This document shows, in pieces, positions 37,560 through 47,966 of a stretch of DNA of 64,000 nt; the stretch's first letter is position 1; each line of letters opens with the position of its first letter. The notes below the pieces were generated by a model that was given only the letters and a program-made list of their open reading frames with translations, searched no databases and was not told the origin of the DNA. This DNA is from Acholeplasmatales bacterium. Its GTDB lineage: Bacteria > Bacillota_I > Bacilli_A > Acholeplasmatales > Acholeplasmataceae. Location of the stretch: the NCBI GenBank assembly GCA_031284585.1, contig JAITXT010000008.1, positions 1 to 64,000 of the forward strand. Reading direction: 5' to 3'. The position numbers were made by a program, and so were the translations under genes.

Positions 37560-38396
37560 ATGTTTAATATACTTGTAGAAGCACTAATTGATAGTTTAAA
37601 AATATTAGCAATTTTGTTTGTCTTTCATCTTGTTTTATCTTTTTTTGGTGAAAAAATAAATTTATTTTTGAGTAATAATAATAAAAAAGGTCCTTTAATA
37701 GGTGCATCTATTGCTACTATTCCTGAATGTGGAATTCCTACTATTGGGGCTGAGTTATATAACAAACAAAAGATATCAATAGGTACTATAGTAGCTATTA
37801 TAATATCATGTAATGATGAAGCCCTACCTATTCTATTATCTAATTATGAGCATCTTTTAGATTCACTAATAATAATATCTATTAAACTAGTTTATGCTAT
37901 TATTATTGGTTATTTAGTTGACTTTTTATTTAGAAAAACAAATAGAGCTACTTTATCAGAAGATAATATTATTAGTCCTTTAGTTGTAGAAAAAGAAACT
38001 AAATTTCATAATCATTTTATTCATCCTTTAATACATTCTCTCAAAATATTTATCTATATTTTAGTAATAAATTCTTTATTTGCAATTTTCTTTTTCTATT
38101 TTGAAGATTCTTTTATTAATTTTCTGGCAGCAAACAAATATCTTACTAATCTTTATACTTTAGGTATTGGATTAATTCCTAATTGTGCTTCTTCAATTAT
38201 CATAGTTAAATTATTTCTTAATGGTAGTATTAATTTAGGAAGTATTGTTACTGGTTTATCTGTTAATGCTGGAATTTCATATTTGATTCTTTTTGGTCAG
38301 AAAAAATATTTTAAGAAAAGTTTATTAGTTCTTGGAGTTGTGGTTGTTTCAAGTCTAATTTTAGGATACTTAATTTCATTTATTGTTGGTTTTTAA
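37560..38396 (+). CDS. Putative heavy-metal/manganese exporter (PF11449-like multi-TM protein)
   Basis: A 278-residue protein with seven or eight hydrophobic helices. It contains the paired motif of the putative 10-TM metal exporter family: IATIPECGIPTIGAELY and ISCNDEALPILLSN in the first half, and GIGLIPNCASSIIIVKLF in the second, an inverted-repeat style with Pro-x-Cys in each half. Members are annotated as putative manganese or arsenic exporters; the Cys residues may touch the metal. A TATAAT and AAGGAGAG precede the start. It lies 83 bases before a P-type cation ATPase gene, which supports a role in metal balance. The exact ion is unknown. Confidence 0.7.
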   Translation: MFNILVEALIDSLKILAILFVFHLVLSFFGEKINLFLSNNNKKGPLIGASIATIPECGIPTIGAELYNKQKISIGTIVAIIISCNDEALPILLSNYEHLLDSLIIISIKLVYAIIIGYLVDFLFRKTNRATLSEDNIISPLVVEKETKFHNHFIHPLIHSLKIFIYILVINSLFAIFFFYFEDSFINFLAANKYLTNLYTLGIGLIPNCASSIIIVKLFLNGSINLGSIVTGLSVNAGISYLILFGQKKYFKKSLLVLGVVVVSSLILGYLISFIVGF

Positions 38397-38479
38397 TTGC
38401 AAGTTCTCTTCACAATTATTATAAATAAGAGGATTTTATTTATTTGTTGTAAAATATAAGTAATATAAGGAAGGAAATT

Positions 38480-41230
38480 ATGGATACCAATCAAAAAGAA
38501 AAGAAATACTACGAAATAAATCATTATGATGTAATTAAGTCTCTTGATAGTGATTTTAAATATGGACTTACCGACCGCAAGGTCCTAGAGATTAGAGAAA
38601 AAGATGGTTTGAATGAACTAGTAAAACCTAAAAAAAGATCATTATTATTAAAGTTTTTTGATCAAATTAATAATTTTATGATTTATGTATTATTAGGAGC
38701 TGCCTTAGTATCTTTTGTTTCTGGATTATTAGAAAATAAAATTGAAGCTGATACTTTTCTTATTTTAGCAATTGTATTACTAAATGCTATCATCGGATTA
38801 GTCCAAGAAGGAAAAGCAGATAAGGCACTTGAGAGTATTAAAGCTTTATCTTCTCCAAATGCCAAAGTAATTAGAAATGGAATCGAAATGGTTATTAAAT
38901 CAAATGAACTAGTAGTAGGTGATATAGTAATCTTAGACGCAGGTGATTTTGTTCCTGGAGATTTAAGATTAATTGAGACTATTAGTTTAAAGATAGATGA
39001 GAGTGCTTTAACAGGAGAAGCTGTTCCAGTTGAAAAAAATGCTAATTTTATTTTAGAAAAAGATGCTCCTCTTGGAGATAGAATTAATCTCGCTTATATG
39101 TCTACTGTTGTAACTTATGGCAGAGGAAAAGGTGTTGTAGTTGGAACTGGAATGAATACTGAAATAGGTAAAATAGCAACCCTTCTTGGAGAACAAGAAA
39201 GTGAACAAACTCCTCTTCAAAAGTCGATTGCAAATCTAGGAAAAATATTAGCTATTATTTGTTTAATAATTGTTGGAGTAATCTTTTTAATTACTATTAT
39301 TGAAGCATCTATTACTAATCCTTTGTCATTAAAGAGCCCTAGTCTTTGGATTGAAACACTCCTTACTAGTGTGGCACTTGCTGTAGCGGCTATCCCTGAG
39401 GGTCTTCCAGCTATAATTACTATTGTGCTTGCTATAGGGATGCAAAATCTTGTTAAAGAAAAAGCTATTATGAGAACACTACCTGCTGTTGAAACTCTAG
39501 GTTCCACAACAATCATTTGTTCTGATAAAACAGGCACTTTAACGCAAAACAAGATGGATATTTTAAAAGTATTTGTTGATAATAAGATTGAGTTAATTAA
39601 CGATAATACTAAAATAAGTTCTACTTTAGAAAAATTAATTTTGTTTGGAGTCCTTAATAACGATACTAAAACCAAGCTTCAAGATGGAGTGTATTTAAAA
39701 ATAGGCGATCCTACCGAAACAGCATTTATTGATTTAGCATCAAAACTAAAATATGATCCTATCAAACTATTTGATACTTATTCTAGAGATTTTGAATATC
39801 CGTTTGATAGTGATAGAAAAATGATGACTACTTTTCATATTATTAATTCTAAATTATATGCTTGTGTGAAAGGTGCTCCGGATGTTATCTTCTCTAATTC
39901 AATTAGAGTTTTAGAAAATGATATAGTATCAGATAAGAGTGATTTTAGTGATTATGAAAATATTAATATTAGTTTAGCAAATGAGGCATTAAGAGTTCTA
40001 GCATTCGCGTATAAAGAATATCCTATTGATACTAAGTTCTCAAGTTTAAAGATGGAAGATGTAGAAAAAGATTTAACATTTGTAGGACTTGTAGGAATGA
40101 AAGATCCTGCAAGACCAGAAGTTAAAGAAGCAATTAAGATTTGTAAGAAAGCTGGAATAACTACTATTATGATCACAGGAGATCATAAAAATACTGCTCT
40201 TGCGATTGCAAAAGATTTAGATATTTTTGGGGCCGATGATATTGCTATTACAGGGAAAGATTTAGACAATATGAGCGATACTGAATTTTTATCAAAGTAT
40301 ATGCATATAAAAGTCTATGCAAGAGTAAGTCCTGAAAACAAAGTTAGGATCGTATCTGCTTGGAAATCAAGTGGATTAGTAGTAGCTATGACAGGAGATG
40401 GAGTAAATGATGCTCCATCAATTAAAAAAGCTGATATTGGCATTGCTATGGGTATTACAGGAACTGAGGTTGCTAAAGGAGCAGCTGATATGATACTTAC
40501 AGATGATAATTTTGCAACTATTATTAATGCAGTTAGTGAAGGAAGAACAATATTTGCAAATATTAAAAAAGCTATTCATTATTTGTTATCTTGTAACGTT
40601 GGAGAAATACTTGCTGTATTTCTTGGAACTACTTTAGCCATTTTAATACTTGGTAATACAGTTACTACACTTACAGCTGTTCAATTGTTATGGGTTAATA
40701 TAGTTACTGATTCACTAATGGCAATAGCACTTGGTCTTGAACTAAAAGAAAAAAATATCATGAGTGAGAAGCCAAGAGATTCTAGAAAGAGTATTTTTGC
40801 AGGTGGGTTAGGTTTAAATTTATTTATTGAAGGAATAATAATGGGATTAATGGCTTTTGGTGCTTATATTATTGGATATAAGATGGGTGAAGCAGAAGGA
40901 ATTAGTTTAGAATTTGCAGAAAGAAATGCAGAAACCATGTGTTTCATGGTTTTATCTTTAAGTCAATTAGTTCATGCATTTAACTGTCGAAGTGATAAAG
41001 AATCTATATTTTCTTTGAAAATAAATAAATGGTTAGTAGGAGCATTTGCTATTTGTATTATATTACAATTACTTACTACTCTACCTGTAGTTAGAGAAGT
41101 ATTTAATGTTAATATGCCTAATTTATTAGAATGGCTAATTATAGCAGGGATTACTTTGATTATCTTCTTCTATATGGAAATTAAGAAATTGGTTGTACGT
41201 ATTAAATTTAGAAATAGAGAAACAGTTTAA
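38480..41230 (+). CDS. P-type cation-transporting ATPase, Ca2+-ATPase type
   Basis: A 916-residue type II P-ATPase that exports a divalent cation, most likely Ca2+, at the cost of ATP. The N-terminal cation-ATPase domain (YDVIKSL, LTDRKVLEIREKDGLNEL) is followed by the actuator TGEAVPVEK (about 178), the PEGLPA helix of the ion site (about 305), the phosphorylation site Asp349 in SDKTGTLT, the nucleotide motif KGAPD (about 463), TGD and GDGVNDAPSIK (about 635), and a C-terminal set of membrane helices with VNIVTDSLMAIALG. The length is typical and all catalytic motifs are intact. The neighbouring exporter gene suggests a shared cation-homeostasis role. Confidence 0.92.
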   Translation: MDTNQKEKKYYEINHYDVIKSLDSDFKYGLTDRKVLEIREKDGLNELVKPKKRSLLLKFFDQINNFMIYVLLGAALVSFVSGLLENKIEADTFLILAIVLLNAIIGLVQEGKADKALESIKALSSPNAKVIRNGIEMVIKSNELVVGDIVILDAGDFVPGDLRLIETISLKIDESALTGEAVPVEKNANFILEKDAPLGDRINLAYMSTVVTYGRGKGVVVGTGMNTEIGKIATLLGEQESEQTPLQKSIANLGKILAIICLIIVGVIFLITIIEASITNPLSLKSPSLWIETLLTSVALAVAAIPEGLPAIITIVLAIGMQNLVKEKAIMRTLPAVETLGSTTIICSDKTGTLTQNKMDILKVFVDNKIELINDNTKISSTLEKLILFGVLNNDTKTKLQDGVYLKIGDPTETAFIDLASKLKYDPIKLFDTYSRDFEYPFDSDRKMMTTFHIINSKLYACVKGAPDVIFSNSIRVLENDIVSDKSDFSDYENINISLANEALRVLAFAYKEYPIDTKFSSLKMEDVEKDLTFVGLVGMKDPARPEVKEAIKICKKAGITTIMITGDHKNTALAIAKDLDIFGADDIAITGKDLDNMSDTEFLSKYMHIKVYARVSPENKVRIVSAWKSSGLVVAMTGDGVNDAPSIKKADIGIAMGITGTEVAKGAADMILTDDNFATIINAVSEGRTIFANIKKAIHYLLSCNVGEILAVFLGTTLAILILGNTVTTLTAVQLLWVNIVTDSLMAIALGLELKEKNIMSEKPRDSRKSIFAGGLGLNLFIEGIIMGLMAFGAYIIGYKMGEAEGISLEFAERNAETMCFMVLSLSQLVHAFNCRSDKESIFSLKINKWLVGAFAICIILQLLTTLPVVREVFNVNMPNLLEWLIIAGITLIIFFYMEIKKLVVRIKFRNRETV

Positions 41231-41234
41231 AGTT

Positions 41235-41441
41235 TTAGATTAGATACAAATATAAGAAAGTTAATAAACATATAAAAGTCTTTAATTTATATAATATGAT
41301 TAGAGGAAACATAACAGCAAAAGCTAGTGGTAATTTTTCTCTTTTAGACTCAAGGATTGTTGATAAACTATTATAAGAAATAAATTGGTAAATTATCCAA
41401 ACTATCAAAAAAAATAACATCATATTCATGCAAATTAACAA
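41235..41441 (-). CDS. Possible small membrane protein, doubtful
   Basis: A 68-residue frame with two strongly hydrophobic segments separated by a charged SKREKL loop. It is convergent with the ATPase gene, ending four bases from it. No ribosome site precedes the ATG. Hydrophobic frames arise easily by chance in such AT-rich DNA, so this may not be a gene. Confidence 0.25.
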   Translation of the reverse strand: MLICMNMMLFFLIVWIIYQFISYNSLSTILESKREKLPLAFAVMFPLIILYKLKTFICLLTFLYLYLI

Positions 41442-41484
41442 AGAAAAAAAGGTTAAAAATCATTTGATAATTGTAATTTGGAAA

Positions 41485-41592
41485 TTGCATAAAAACTGCA
41501 TAAAAAATTGCATAAAAACAATATAAAAAGGCTTTAAATGATTATAATTGCATAAAAACTGCATAAAAACTGCATAAAAACTGCTTAAAAAA
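41485..41592. repeat. Two blocks of 11-12-bp tandem repeats
   Basis: The unit CTGCATAAAAA (or TTGCATAAAAA) recurs with a period of 11-12 bases: four units at about 41485-41527 and four at about 41548-41592, with a 20-base gap holding an unrelated sequence. The last unit of each block is degenerate. The region between the ATPase gene and the HAD gene (41231-41818) is otherwise gene-poor. It is too short-period for a CRISPR array. Function is unknown; binding-site clusters (iterons) have such spacing. Confidence 0.8.
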
Positions 41593-41607
41593 TAAAATGG
41601 AGGTCAA

Positions 41608-41646
41608 GTGATTTTTGGAAGAGAAAAAGAGGTATTAGAATTTTAA
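41608..41646 (+). pseudogene. Relic 5' end of an AAA-type ATPase gene
   Basis: TGGAGG followed by GTG opens a 12-codon frame, MIFGREKEVLEF, that resembles the start of FxGREKEL-type AAA ATPases, which then continue to a YGRRRVGKT P-loop. Here a stop follows at once and no P-loop is found downstream; a one-base shift gives a few more related residues ending near 41680. If real, it is a deletion remnant. Confidence 0.3.
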
Positions 41647-41818
41647 AAAATCTACAGTTGATTTATGGTTATAGTTAGAAAAATAAACAATTGAAGATAA
41701 ATAAAAATAAAAAATATAGTATTAATATCTATTCATGATTTTAGTATTTATTATTTTACGTTTATTTTTCTTAAATATAATTTTTATTATTGTATAATAT
41801 TCGTATTAAGAGGTGATT

Positions 41819-42457
41819 ATGATTAAAGGAATACTTTTCGATTTAGATGGAACTGTCTTAAATTCAATAGAAGACATTAAAATTAGCTTAAATTATGTAT
41901 TAAAAAAACATGGATATACTGAACTTAAAACTGAATTTGTAAAATCTGTTCTTGGTTTTGGTGCTTATGAATTAATAAGAAGATTACCAATAATGGACAA
42001 AGATTTTGAAGTTATTTTTAGTGAATATAAAGATAGATATCAAATTAATTTAACTAATAAATCAAAGGCATATGATGGAATATTACCAATGCTTAGAAGA
42101 TTAAAGGAAAAAGGAATTAAAATTTCTTTAGTAAGTAATAAGGAAATTGGTAAAGTAAGATTAATTTCTAGAGTTTTATTTGATAATATTTTTGATTTTA
42201 TTATTGGTACTAGTAATATCTACAAACCAAAACCTGATACAGGTATGTTAAATAAAACACTTCAAGAATTACATCTAGAACCAAGTGATTGTATCTACGT
42301 AGGAGATACAGAAGTAGATTATGAAACCGCAAAGAATTCTAAACTAGTATCTATAGGAGTTACATGGGGTTTTAGACCAAAAGAAGCATTAGAAAAAATT
42401 AATTTTGATTATTTAGTAGATAAGGTAGAAGATTTAGAAGAAATACTTTCAAGGTGA
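41819..42457 (+). CDS. HAD-superfamily phosphatase (phosphoglycolate phosphatase/PpaX-like)
   Basis: A cytoplasmic phosphatase of the haloacid dehalogenase family. Motif I FDLDGTVLNS supplies the nucleophile Asp, motif II is the Ser in SLVSNKE, motif III the Lys in IYKPKPD, and motif IV VGDTEVDYETA the metal aspartates. A helical cap of subclass I lies between motifs I and II (about 17-85). The ATG at 41819 is chosen because AGAGGTG stands at the proper distance; an in-frame GTG two codons earlier falls inside that site. The substrate could be phosphoglycolate, pyrophosphate or a sugar phosphate. The next gene starts 13 bases downstream. Confidence 0.88.
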   Translation: MIKGILFDLDGTVLNSIEDIKISLNYVLKKHGYTELKTEFVKSVLGFGAYELIRRLPIMDKDFEVIFSEYKDRYQINLTNKSKAYDGILPMLRRLKEKGIKISLVSNKEIGKVRLISRVLFDNIFDFIIGTSNIYKPKPDTGMLNKTLQELHLEPSDCIYVGDTEVDYETAKNSKLVSIGVTWGFRPKEALEKINFDYLVDKVEDLEEILSR

Positions 42458-42470
42458 GGGAGAGATAAAA

Positions 42471-44348
42471 GTGAGCTTAATAAAATTAGAACATGTCAGC
42501 AAGTTTTACCATAATGGTACTAATGTTTCAAAAGGTATTATTGATATCTCAGTATCTTTTGAAATGGGTGAATTTGTAGCAATTACTGGCGAAAGTGGTT
42601 CTGGTAAAACGACGTTATTAAATGTAATCTCAGGACTAGATGGGTATGATGAGGGAGAACTTTACTTAAATAACGAAGAGACTTCTCATTTTCAGATTAG
42701 TGAATGGGAGAAGTATCGGGCTAATAATGTTGGATTTGTTTTTCAAAATTACAATATTGTTGATTCATTTACTGTTTTAGATAACGTATTAGTTGCACTT
42801 GATGCACAAGTATACGATAATAAAACCAAAAAAGAAAAAGCTCTTGAACTAATTGAAAAAGTAGGATTACTTCAACATAAAAATCAAAGAGCTTCAAGAT
42901 TATCAGGTGGAGAAAAACAAAGATGTGTTATTGCTAGAGCTCTTGCTATAAACGCAAAAATTATTTGTTGTGATGAACCAACTGGAAACTTAGATAGTGA
43001 AACTGGAGCACAAATAATTAAATTATTACATGAGATATCTAAAGAAAAACTTGTCTTAATTGTTACTCATAATTTTCAAGAAGTAGAACCTTATATTTCT
43101 AGAAAATTGGTTTTAAGTGATGGAGACATAATAGAAGATTCATACAAGGGAAATGTCATTCCTGTTCAATCAAATTGTATTTTTGAAAGTAAAGTTATTC
43201 CTTTTTCAAGAATCGCAAAACTTGCATTAAAAACAACTTTTGCTCTTCCGAAAAGATTTGTTCTTGTAGTTCTATTTTTACTTATTATATCTTTTATTAC
43301 TATGTCGCAATTAAGTAATTTTTTATTTATGGATCAAGAAACAAATTCTTACGAATCCGATCAAGTAATGTACTTTCAAAGAAAAGATAAAGAAAAACTA
43401 GGAGAGAGTGATTTTAATGAAGCTTTGAAAAATGGATTTTCTCAAGATAAAATCCATATATATGCTGAAAATAGTAGATTTTCGGATATTTTTGGAGCCT
43501 ATGATGATAGTATGTTAAATGATTTTGGATTTATGACTAGTGGGCCTTGGGATTATTATTTTAATATCCAATCTAGTGATTTAATCTCTGGAAGGCTACC
43601 AATTGCTTATAATGAAATAGTAGTTGCAAATACTGCTAATTTTAACGTTGGTGATAAAATATATTTAGGTATTATTGGTAATTATTATTATAATAGTTCT
43701 ATAATTCACTTGGGAGAATTTGAAATAACTGGTGTATTAAATGATAACTTCCACAGTAGTGTATGGTATTTTTCTGATCAATTTTTTAATCATAAGTTTG
43801 AAAATGTTACTTATGCTGAAAATGCTTATTTAATATTTATTGAAGGAAATGAAACTGCAAATAGATATATAAATAAAGTGAATAATTCAACCTATACATT
43901 AATTTATCCTTATCGATCTGGGGAGAATTCAATTCTTGTGGAATTAAGTTCACTTCTAATGTTTTTCATTGCTTTTGGTCTTTTTCTTAGTTTAGTTGTT
44001 TGTAGTTTATTTTTCTATATTTTTACTAAGAATTTAATGGTAGCTAGATTAAAAGATTTCTCTATATTCCGCTCTATTGGTATAAGTGAGGCTAGTCTAG
44101 GTAAATTAATAATTTTGGAACAATTTTATCTTGGACTAATTTCTTCTACTTTATTTATTATCCTATTTACTATAGTAAGATTAGTGGATGAAACAATAAG
44201 GGAGACTTATAAATATCTTACTTTTAATCACTATTTATTGTTCTTTGTTATTATTGTTTCTCTTTCTGTTATTATTGGCTTTAGATTTAATAAAAAAATA
44301 TTCAAATATTCAGTAATTGAAGGTTTGTCAGAAGGAAGTGAGGACTAA
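42471..44348 (+). CDS. ABC transporter, fused ATPase and FtsX-like permease (MacB type), subunit 1
   Basis: A 625-residue fusion. Residues 1-225 form an ATPase of the LolD/MacB group: Walker A GESGSGKTT, LSGGEKQR, Walker [14 protein letters not shown] membrane helix (about 262-282) leads to a large outer domain (about 290-490) and three C-terminal helices (about 495-615), the FtsX/MacB layout. Such proteins do not move substrate through a channel but transmit force, expelling peptides or releasing lipoproteins. It starts at GTG after GGGAGAG. The next gene encodes a partner of the same design two bases downstream, so the two probably form a heterodimer. The substrate is unknown. Confidence 0.88.
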   Translation: MSLIKLEHVSKFYHNGTNVSKGIIDISVSFEMGEFVAITGESGSGKTTLLNVISGLDGYDEGELYLNNEETSHFQISEWEKYRANNVGFVFQNYNIVDSFTVLDNVLVALDAQVYDNKTKKEKALELIEKVGLLQHKNQRASRLSGGEKQRCVIARALAINAKIICCDEPTGNLDSETGAQIIKLLHEISKEKLVLIVTHNFQEVEPYISRKLVLSDGDIIEDSYKGNVIPVQSNCIFESKVIPFSRIAKLALKTTFALPKRFVLVVLFLLIISFITMSQLSNFLFMDQETNSYESDQVMYFQRKDKEKLGESDFNEALKNGFSQDKIHIYAENSRFSDIFGAYDDSMLNDFGFMTSGPWDYYFNIQSSDLISGRLPIAYNEIVVANTANFNVGDKIYLGIIGNYYYNSSIIHLGEFEITGVLNDNFHSSVWYFSDQFFNHKFENVTYAENAYLIFIEGNETANRYINKVNNSTYTLIYPYRSGENSILVELSSLLMFFIAFGLFLSLVVCSLFFYIFTKNLMVARLKDFSIFRSIGISEASLGKLIILEQFYLGLISSTLFIILFTIVRLVDETIRETYKYLTFNHYLLFFVIIVSLSVIIGFRFNKKIFKYSVIEGLSEGSED

Positions 44349-44349
44349 A

Positions 44350-46857
44350 ATGAAATTACAAGTTATTAATCTAGTTAAAGAATTTAAAATTGGAAGATCA
44401 AATACAAAAGTATTAAATAATGTTTCTTATGATTTTCCTGATAAAGGGATAGTAGTTATTTTTGGTGCAAGTGGTTCAGGAAAATCAACATTATTAAATG
44501 CTATTTCGGGAATGCATAAACTAAATAGTGGAACAATTATTTATGATGATAAGAAAATTGATAAATACTCACAAGGTTTTTGGTCAACTACTAGAAGAGA
44601 ATCAATTGGATTTATCTTTCAAAATTATAATTTAATTCTTAATATGTCTGTTTTTGAAAATATTGCTTATGTACTTCGTTTACTAGGCGTTAAAGATGAA
44701 AAAGAAATTGAGAGTAGAGTAAATTATGTTTTAAAGAACTTAAATATTTATAATATTAGAAAGAAAAAAGCAGGTAATTTATCAGGTGGGCAACAACAAC
44801 GTGTTGCGATTGCAAGAGCAATTGTAAAAAATCCTAAGTATATATTAGCTGATGAGCCTACTGGGAACCTAGATTCTAAAAATACAGTTGAAGTTATGAA
44901 TATAATTAAAGCTATTTCAAAAGAGAGACTTGTAGTTTTAGTAACTCATGAAGAAAAAATAGCTAAGTATTATGCTGATTACATTATCAATATGAAAGAT
45001 GGAGCTATAATTAAAATAAGTGAAAATGATTCTTCTAATTCTTCTGTTTCTATTGATAGTAATATTTATTTAAAAGATTTAAATTACTTGAAGATAAGTA
45101 AAGATGATAACATAAATTTAGATATATATAGTGATGATTCTGTAGATGATTTGAATATTACTGGTAGATTAATTATAAGAAATAAAACTCTATATTTAGA
45201 TATAAATACGCAAAAGAAATATAAAAATATTGTTTTTGATGAATCTAGTGGTGTTAAATTAATAGATGATACAAGGGAAAACATCGAAAGAGATCAAATT
45301 AATAAAACAGAGTTTAATTGGGACTTTCTAGAGACTAGTGGTTTAGATAAATCTAATAAAATATCATTTAGTTATAGAAGGATTTTTTCAAATGCTTACA
45401 GAAATATTGTGAACCTTGGTAAAAAAGGAAAATTCTTAGTAGGAACTTTCATTGGAGCAGGACTTGTTATTGCATTACTTATGAGTATTATATCAGGTCT
45501 TATTACTTTTCCAGAAGATTTTCTTACTTCTTCAAAAAGTTCATATTTTGTATCTGAAATAAATAATAGTGGCGATCATATAAACGTTGATTTATTGAAT
45601 CTCTTATCTAATTTAGATAGCGAAAAAGTGGAATTTATTCCGTCTAAGGGTACTTTGAATTTAGTGCCTCTTCATCTAGCAATTAGTGAAACATTCTTTA
45701 AAGGAGAATTAATTACTGTTATTGCGTATCCAGAATCTGATAAGGCACTTAGTAGTAATAAAATAATATCTGGCAGGGAAAATAGTAATCCTAATGAGGT
45801 TGTAATATCTAAATCATTTGCTGATAATTTACTAAAAAATAAAAGTGGTTTTGGATTTTATAATAACGACTATAAGTATATTCTTAATTCTAGATTTTAT
45901 AGAGATGAGAATCTTAAATTTCCACTTACAATTGTTGGTATAGTTGATGATGGTTTAACACTTTCAAGTGGGTTAGTTGGTATGCTTAGTACATGTATCT
46001 ATGCAGATGGAGAAACGTTATTTACTTTTAGTGATATATATGAGGATTTTTTTGGTAGTATAGCAGGTCTTAATTTTCTTACTCATGATTTGACATATGG
46101 TAGTTTGGATTATGAAAAAGAGGATGAATATTGTTTAGTAATTAATGAGACTAGATTTGTAGATACTTTTGGAGTAGATAAACTGAGTGATTCATTTTTC
46201 CCTTATGTCGTTCACTCTGGAAGTATTTCTAAGAAAATAATAGGCACCTATAGTGGGGATGATTCTTATGTATATGCAAATTTAAAATTACTTAAATTTA
46301 CTTATCTAGGTAATTATTACTATCAAAATAAATTTAAGGTTTATGCTGATAGTAAAGATGATGTTAGTGCTATTATCAATACTCTAAGTTTTCATGAAAA
46401 TTTTATCGTTGAAAGTGTTTATGAATCTGCAGTAAGAGAATCTAGGGACATCAACTTAGAAAATGTAACAGCTATGATTCCTATTTTAGCTTCTGTACTC
46501 TTATACTTATTTATCTGTTATCTCTTTTTAATTAGATCTTCTTTTAATAGTAGAAGAAAGAGGATAGTAATTGATAGATGTTTAGGTAAAAAGAAGAGTG
46601 AATTAATTGTTTCGTATTTATTAGAGATAATCTGTCTATCAACCATTACGACAATACTAGGGTATATTATTGGATCAATCCTTATTTCATTCTTAGGAGG
46701 TACTATTTTTGGTGATTTAGGGTTTGTGAAGTATACTGGTTTAGTGTATCTTTTGGGTGGAGTTTTAATTTATATTGTAAATATAATTGCTGGTTTAACA
46801 CCTGTTATCATCCTTTTAAGAAAAACACCGGCTGAATTGCAAAGTAGTTACGAATAG
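44350..46857 (+). CDS. ABC transporter, fused ATPase and FtsX-like permease (MacB type), subunit 2
   Basis: An 835-residue partner of the preceding protein. The ATG at 44350 is chosen because a GGAAGTGAGG site inside the previous gene precedes it; an earlier in-frame ATG lies far inside that gene. The ATPase domain has [18 protein letters not shown] and [13 protein letters not shown] polar linker of about 100 residues (about 225-345) is longer than usual. A membrane helix (about 362-384), an outer domain and three C-terminal helices follow, with AELQSSYE at the end. Together with subunit 1 it resembles antimicrobial-peptide or lipoprotein export systems; no regulator gene is adjacent. Confidence 0.87.
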   Translation: MKLQVINLVKEFKIGRSNTKVLNNVSYDFPDKGIVVIFGASGSGKSTLLNAISGMHKLNSGTIIYDDKKIDKYSQGFWSTTRRESIGFIFQNYNLILNMSVFENIAYVLRLLGVKDEKEIESRVNYVLKNLNIYNIRKKKAGNLSGGQQQRVAIARAIVKNPKYILADEPTGNLDSKNTVEVMNIIKAISKERLVVLVTHEEKIAKYYADYIINMKDGAIIKISENDSSNSSVSIDSNIYLKDLNYLKISKDDNINLDIYSDDSVDDLNITGRLIIRNKTLYLDINTQKKYKNIVFDESSGVKLIDDTRENIERDQINKTEFNWDFLETSGLDKSNKISFSYRRIFSNAYRNIVNLGKKGKFLVGTFIGAGLVIALLMSIISGLITFPEDFLTSSKSSYFVSEINNSGDHINVDLLNLLSNLDSEKVEFIPSKGTLNLVPLHLAISETFFKGELITVIAYPESDKALSSNKIISGRENSNPNEVVISKSFADNLLKNKSGFGFYNNDYKYILNSRFYRDENLKFPLTIVGIVDDGLTLSSGLVGMLSTCIYADGETLFTFSDIYEDFFGSIAGLNFLTHDLTYGSLDYEKEDEYCLVINETRFVDTFGVDKLSDSFFPYVVHSGSISKKIIGTYSGDDSYVYANLKLLKFTYLGNYYYQNKFKVYADSKDDVSAIINTLSFHENFIVESVYESAVRESRDINLENVTAMIPILASVLLYLFICYLFLIRSSFNSRRKRIVIDRCLGKKKSELIVSYLLEIICLSTITTILGYIIGSILISFLGGTIFGDLGFVKYTGLVYLLGGVLIYIVNIIAGLTPVIILLRKTPAELQSSYE

Positions 46858-46877
46858 GAGGAGAGGAGAGAGTTATT

Positions 46878-47966
46878 ATGAAAAATCATTTTCAAATTGT
46901 AGGATCATTATTAAGAAATAGCGAAATAAAAAAAGTTATTAAAGAAAAAGACGAAATTACGAGTGATGTTTATCGTCCCTTTATTAAAAAACTTGTTGAA
47001 AAAGAAATAGAGAGTGGACTTGATGTTGTGACGGATGGAGAGTATAATAGATTGTGGTGGCACTTAGATTTTATTTTCCATTTAAATAACGTTATTAGGC
47101 ATCATGATGCTAATTATTACTGGAAGTTTGAAGGAGTAGATGCAGAAGGAGATAGGATATCTGCTAAGGGTATTCTAGGAGGGCACGGACATCCTTTTAT
47201 AGAGGACTATAAATATTTAAGAGAAATTACACCTTCAAATATAGATGTTAAACTTTGTATTCCAAGCCCTGCTCACGCATCTACTAGTTTCTTGGAAGAT
47301 TTAGGTAGCGGTGGAGAAACTAGTAAGCACTACACATTTCTTAATATTGGAGATGGAATAATTAACGCATATAAAGAATTTCTAAGTGACTTTAGTGAAG
47401 CAGGAGGAAAGATAATTCAGTTTGATGATTGCCTTTGGGAAACTTTTGCGAAAGATAGTGGAGCAGAAAAAATATTTGGTAAAATTGATATGAATCAAGC
47501 ATTTTATTTTATTGGCTTAAATAATAGTGTGATAGATTATGCGCATTCTCTTGGCTTAAAAGTATGGGCTCATAACTGTAGAGGTAATTATCAATCTACT
47601 CATATGGTAAGTGGTGCCTATGATGATATTTCAGATTTATTTTTAAAAGGTCAAAATTATGATAGATTCTTTTTAGAATATGATAGTGAAAGAAGTGGTA
47701 GTCTAGATGCATTAAGAGTAATTGCTAATACGAATAAAGAAGTTGTAGTTGGATTACTATCTAGTAAAAAACCTAGTTTAGGAAATGAAAAAGAAGTTAT
47801 AGAAAAATTAAATTATATATTTACTTTTTTTGATAAAGAGAAAGTCTTTTTAAGTCATCAATGTGGTTTTGCTAGTACTCATCATGGAAATTTATTAACT
47901 GAAGATGAACAGTTTGAACAAATTAGATATGGTACTAGGATAGCAAATAAGGTTTGGAATGACTAA
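46878..47966 (+). CDS. Cobalamin-independent methionine synthase-type methyltransferase (short MetE, YxjG/YxjH-like)
   Basis: A 362-residue enzyme corresponding to the C-terminal catalytic half of MetE, which moves a methyl group to homocysteine. The zinc ligands are present: His and Cys in AHNCRGN (about 227-232), Glu in FLEYDSE, and Cys in SHQCGFAST (about 331). VVTDGEYNR near the start is typical of the family. Short stand-alone forms (YxjG and YxjH in Bacillus) use methyl donors that are not all defined. The gene overlaps luxS by eight bases, which makes a role in recycling homocysteine to methionine very likely. A purine-rich GGAGGAGAGGAGAGAG stretch precedes the ATG. Confidence 0.85.
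   Translation: MKNHFQIVGSLLRNSEIKKVIKEKDEITSDVYRPFIKKLVEKEIESGLDVVTDGEYNRLWWHLDFIFHLNNVIRHHDANYYWKFEGVDAEGDRISAKGILGGHGHPFIEDYKYLREITPSNIDVKLCIPSPAHASTSFLEDLGSGGETSKHYTFLNIGDGIINAYKEFLSDFSEAGGKIIQFDDCLWETFAKDSGAEKIFGKIDMNQAFYFIGLNNSVIDYAHSLGLKVWAHNCRGNYQSTHMVSGAYDDISDLFLKGQNYDRFFLEYDSERSGSLDALRVIANTNKEVVVGLLSSKKPSLGNEKEVIEKLNYIFTFFDKEKVFLSHQCGFASTHHGNLLTEDEQFEQIRYGTRIANKVWND

Noticed and set aside
39217-39675. Antisense frame of 152 codons under the P-type ATPase
   Set aside because: It lies wholly inside a well-supported gene and lacks any own signals.
41485-41592. CRISPR-like array
   Set aside because: The period is 11-12 bases with no spacers, and no cas gene is present.
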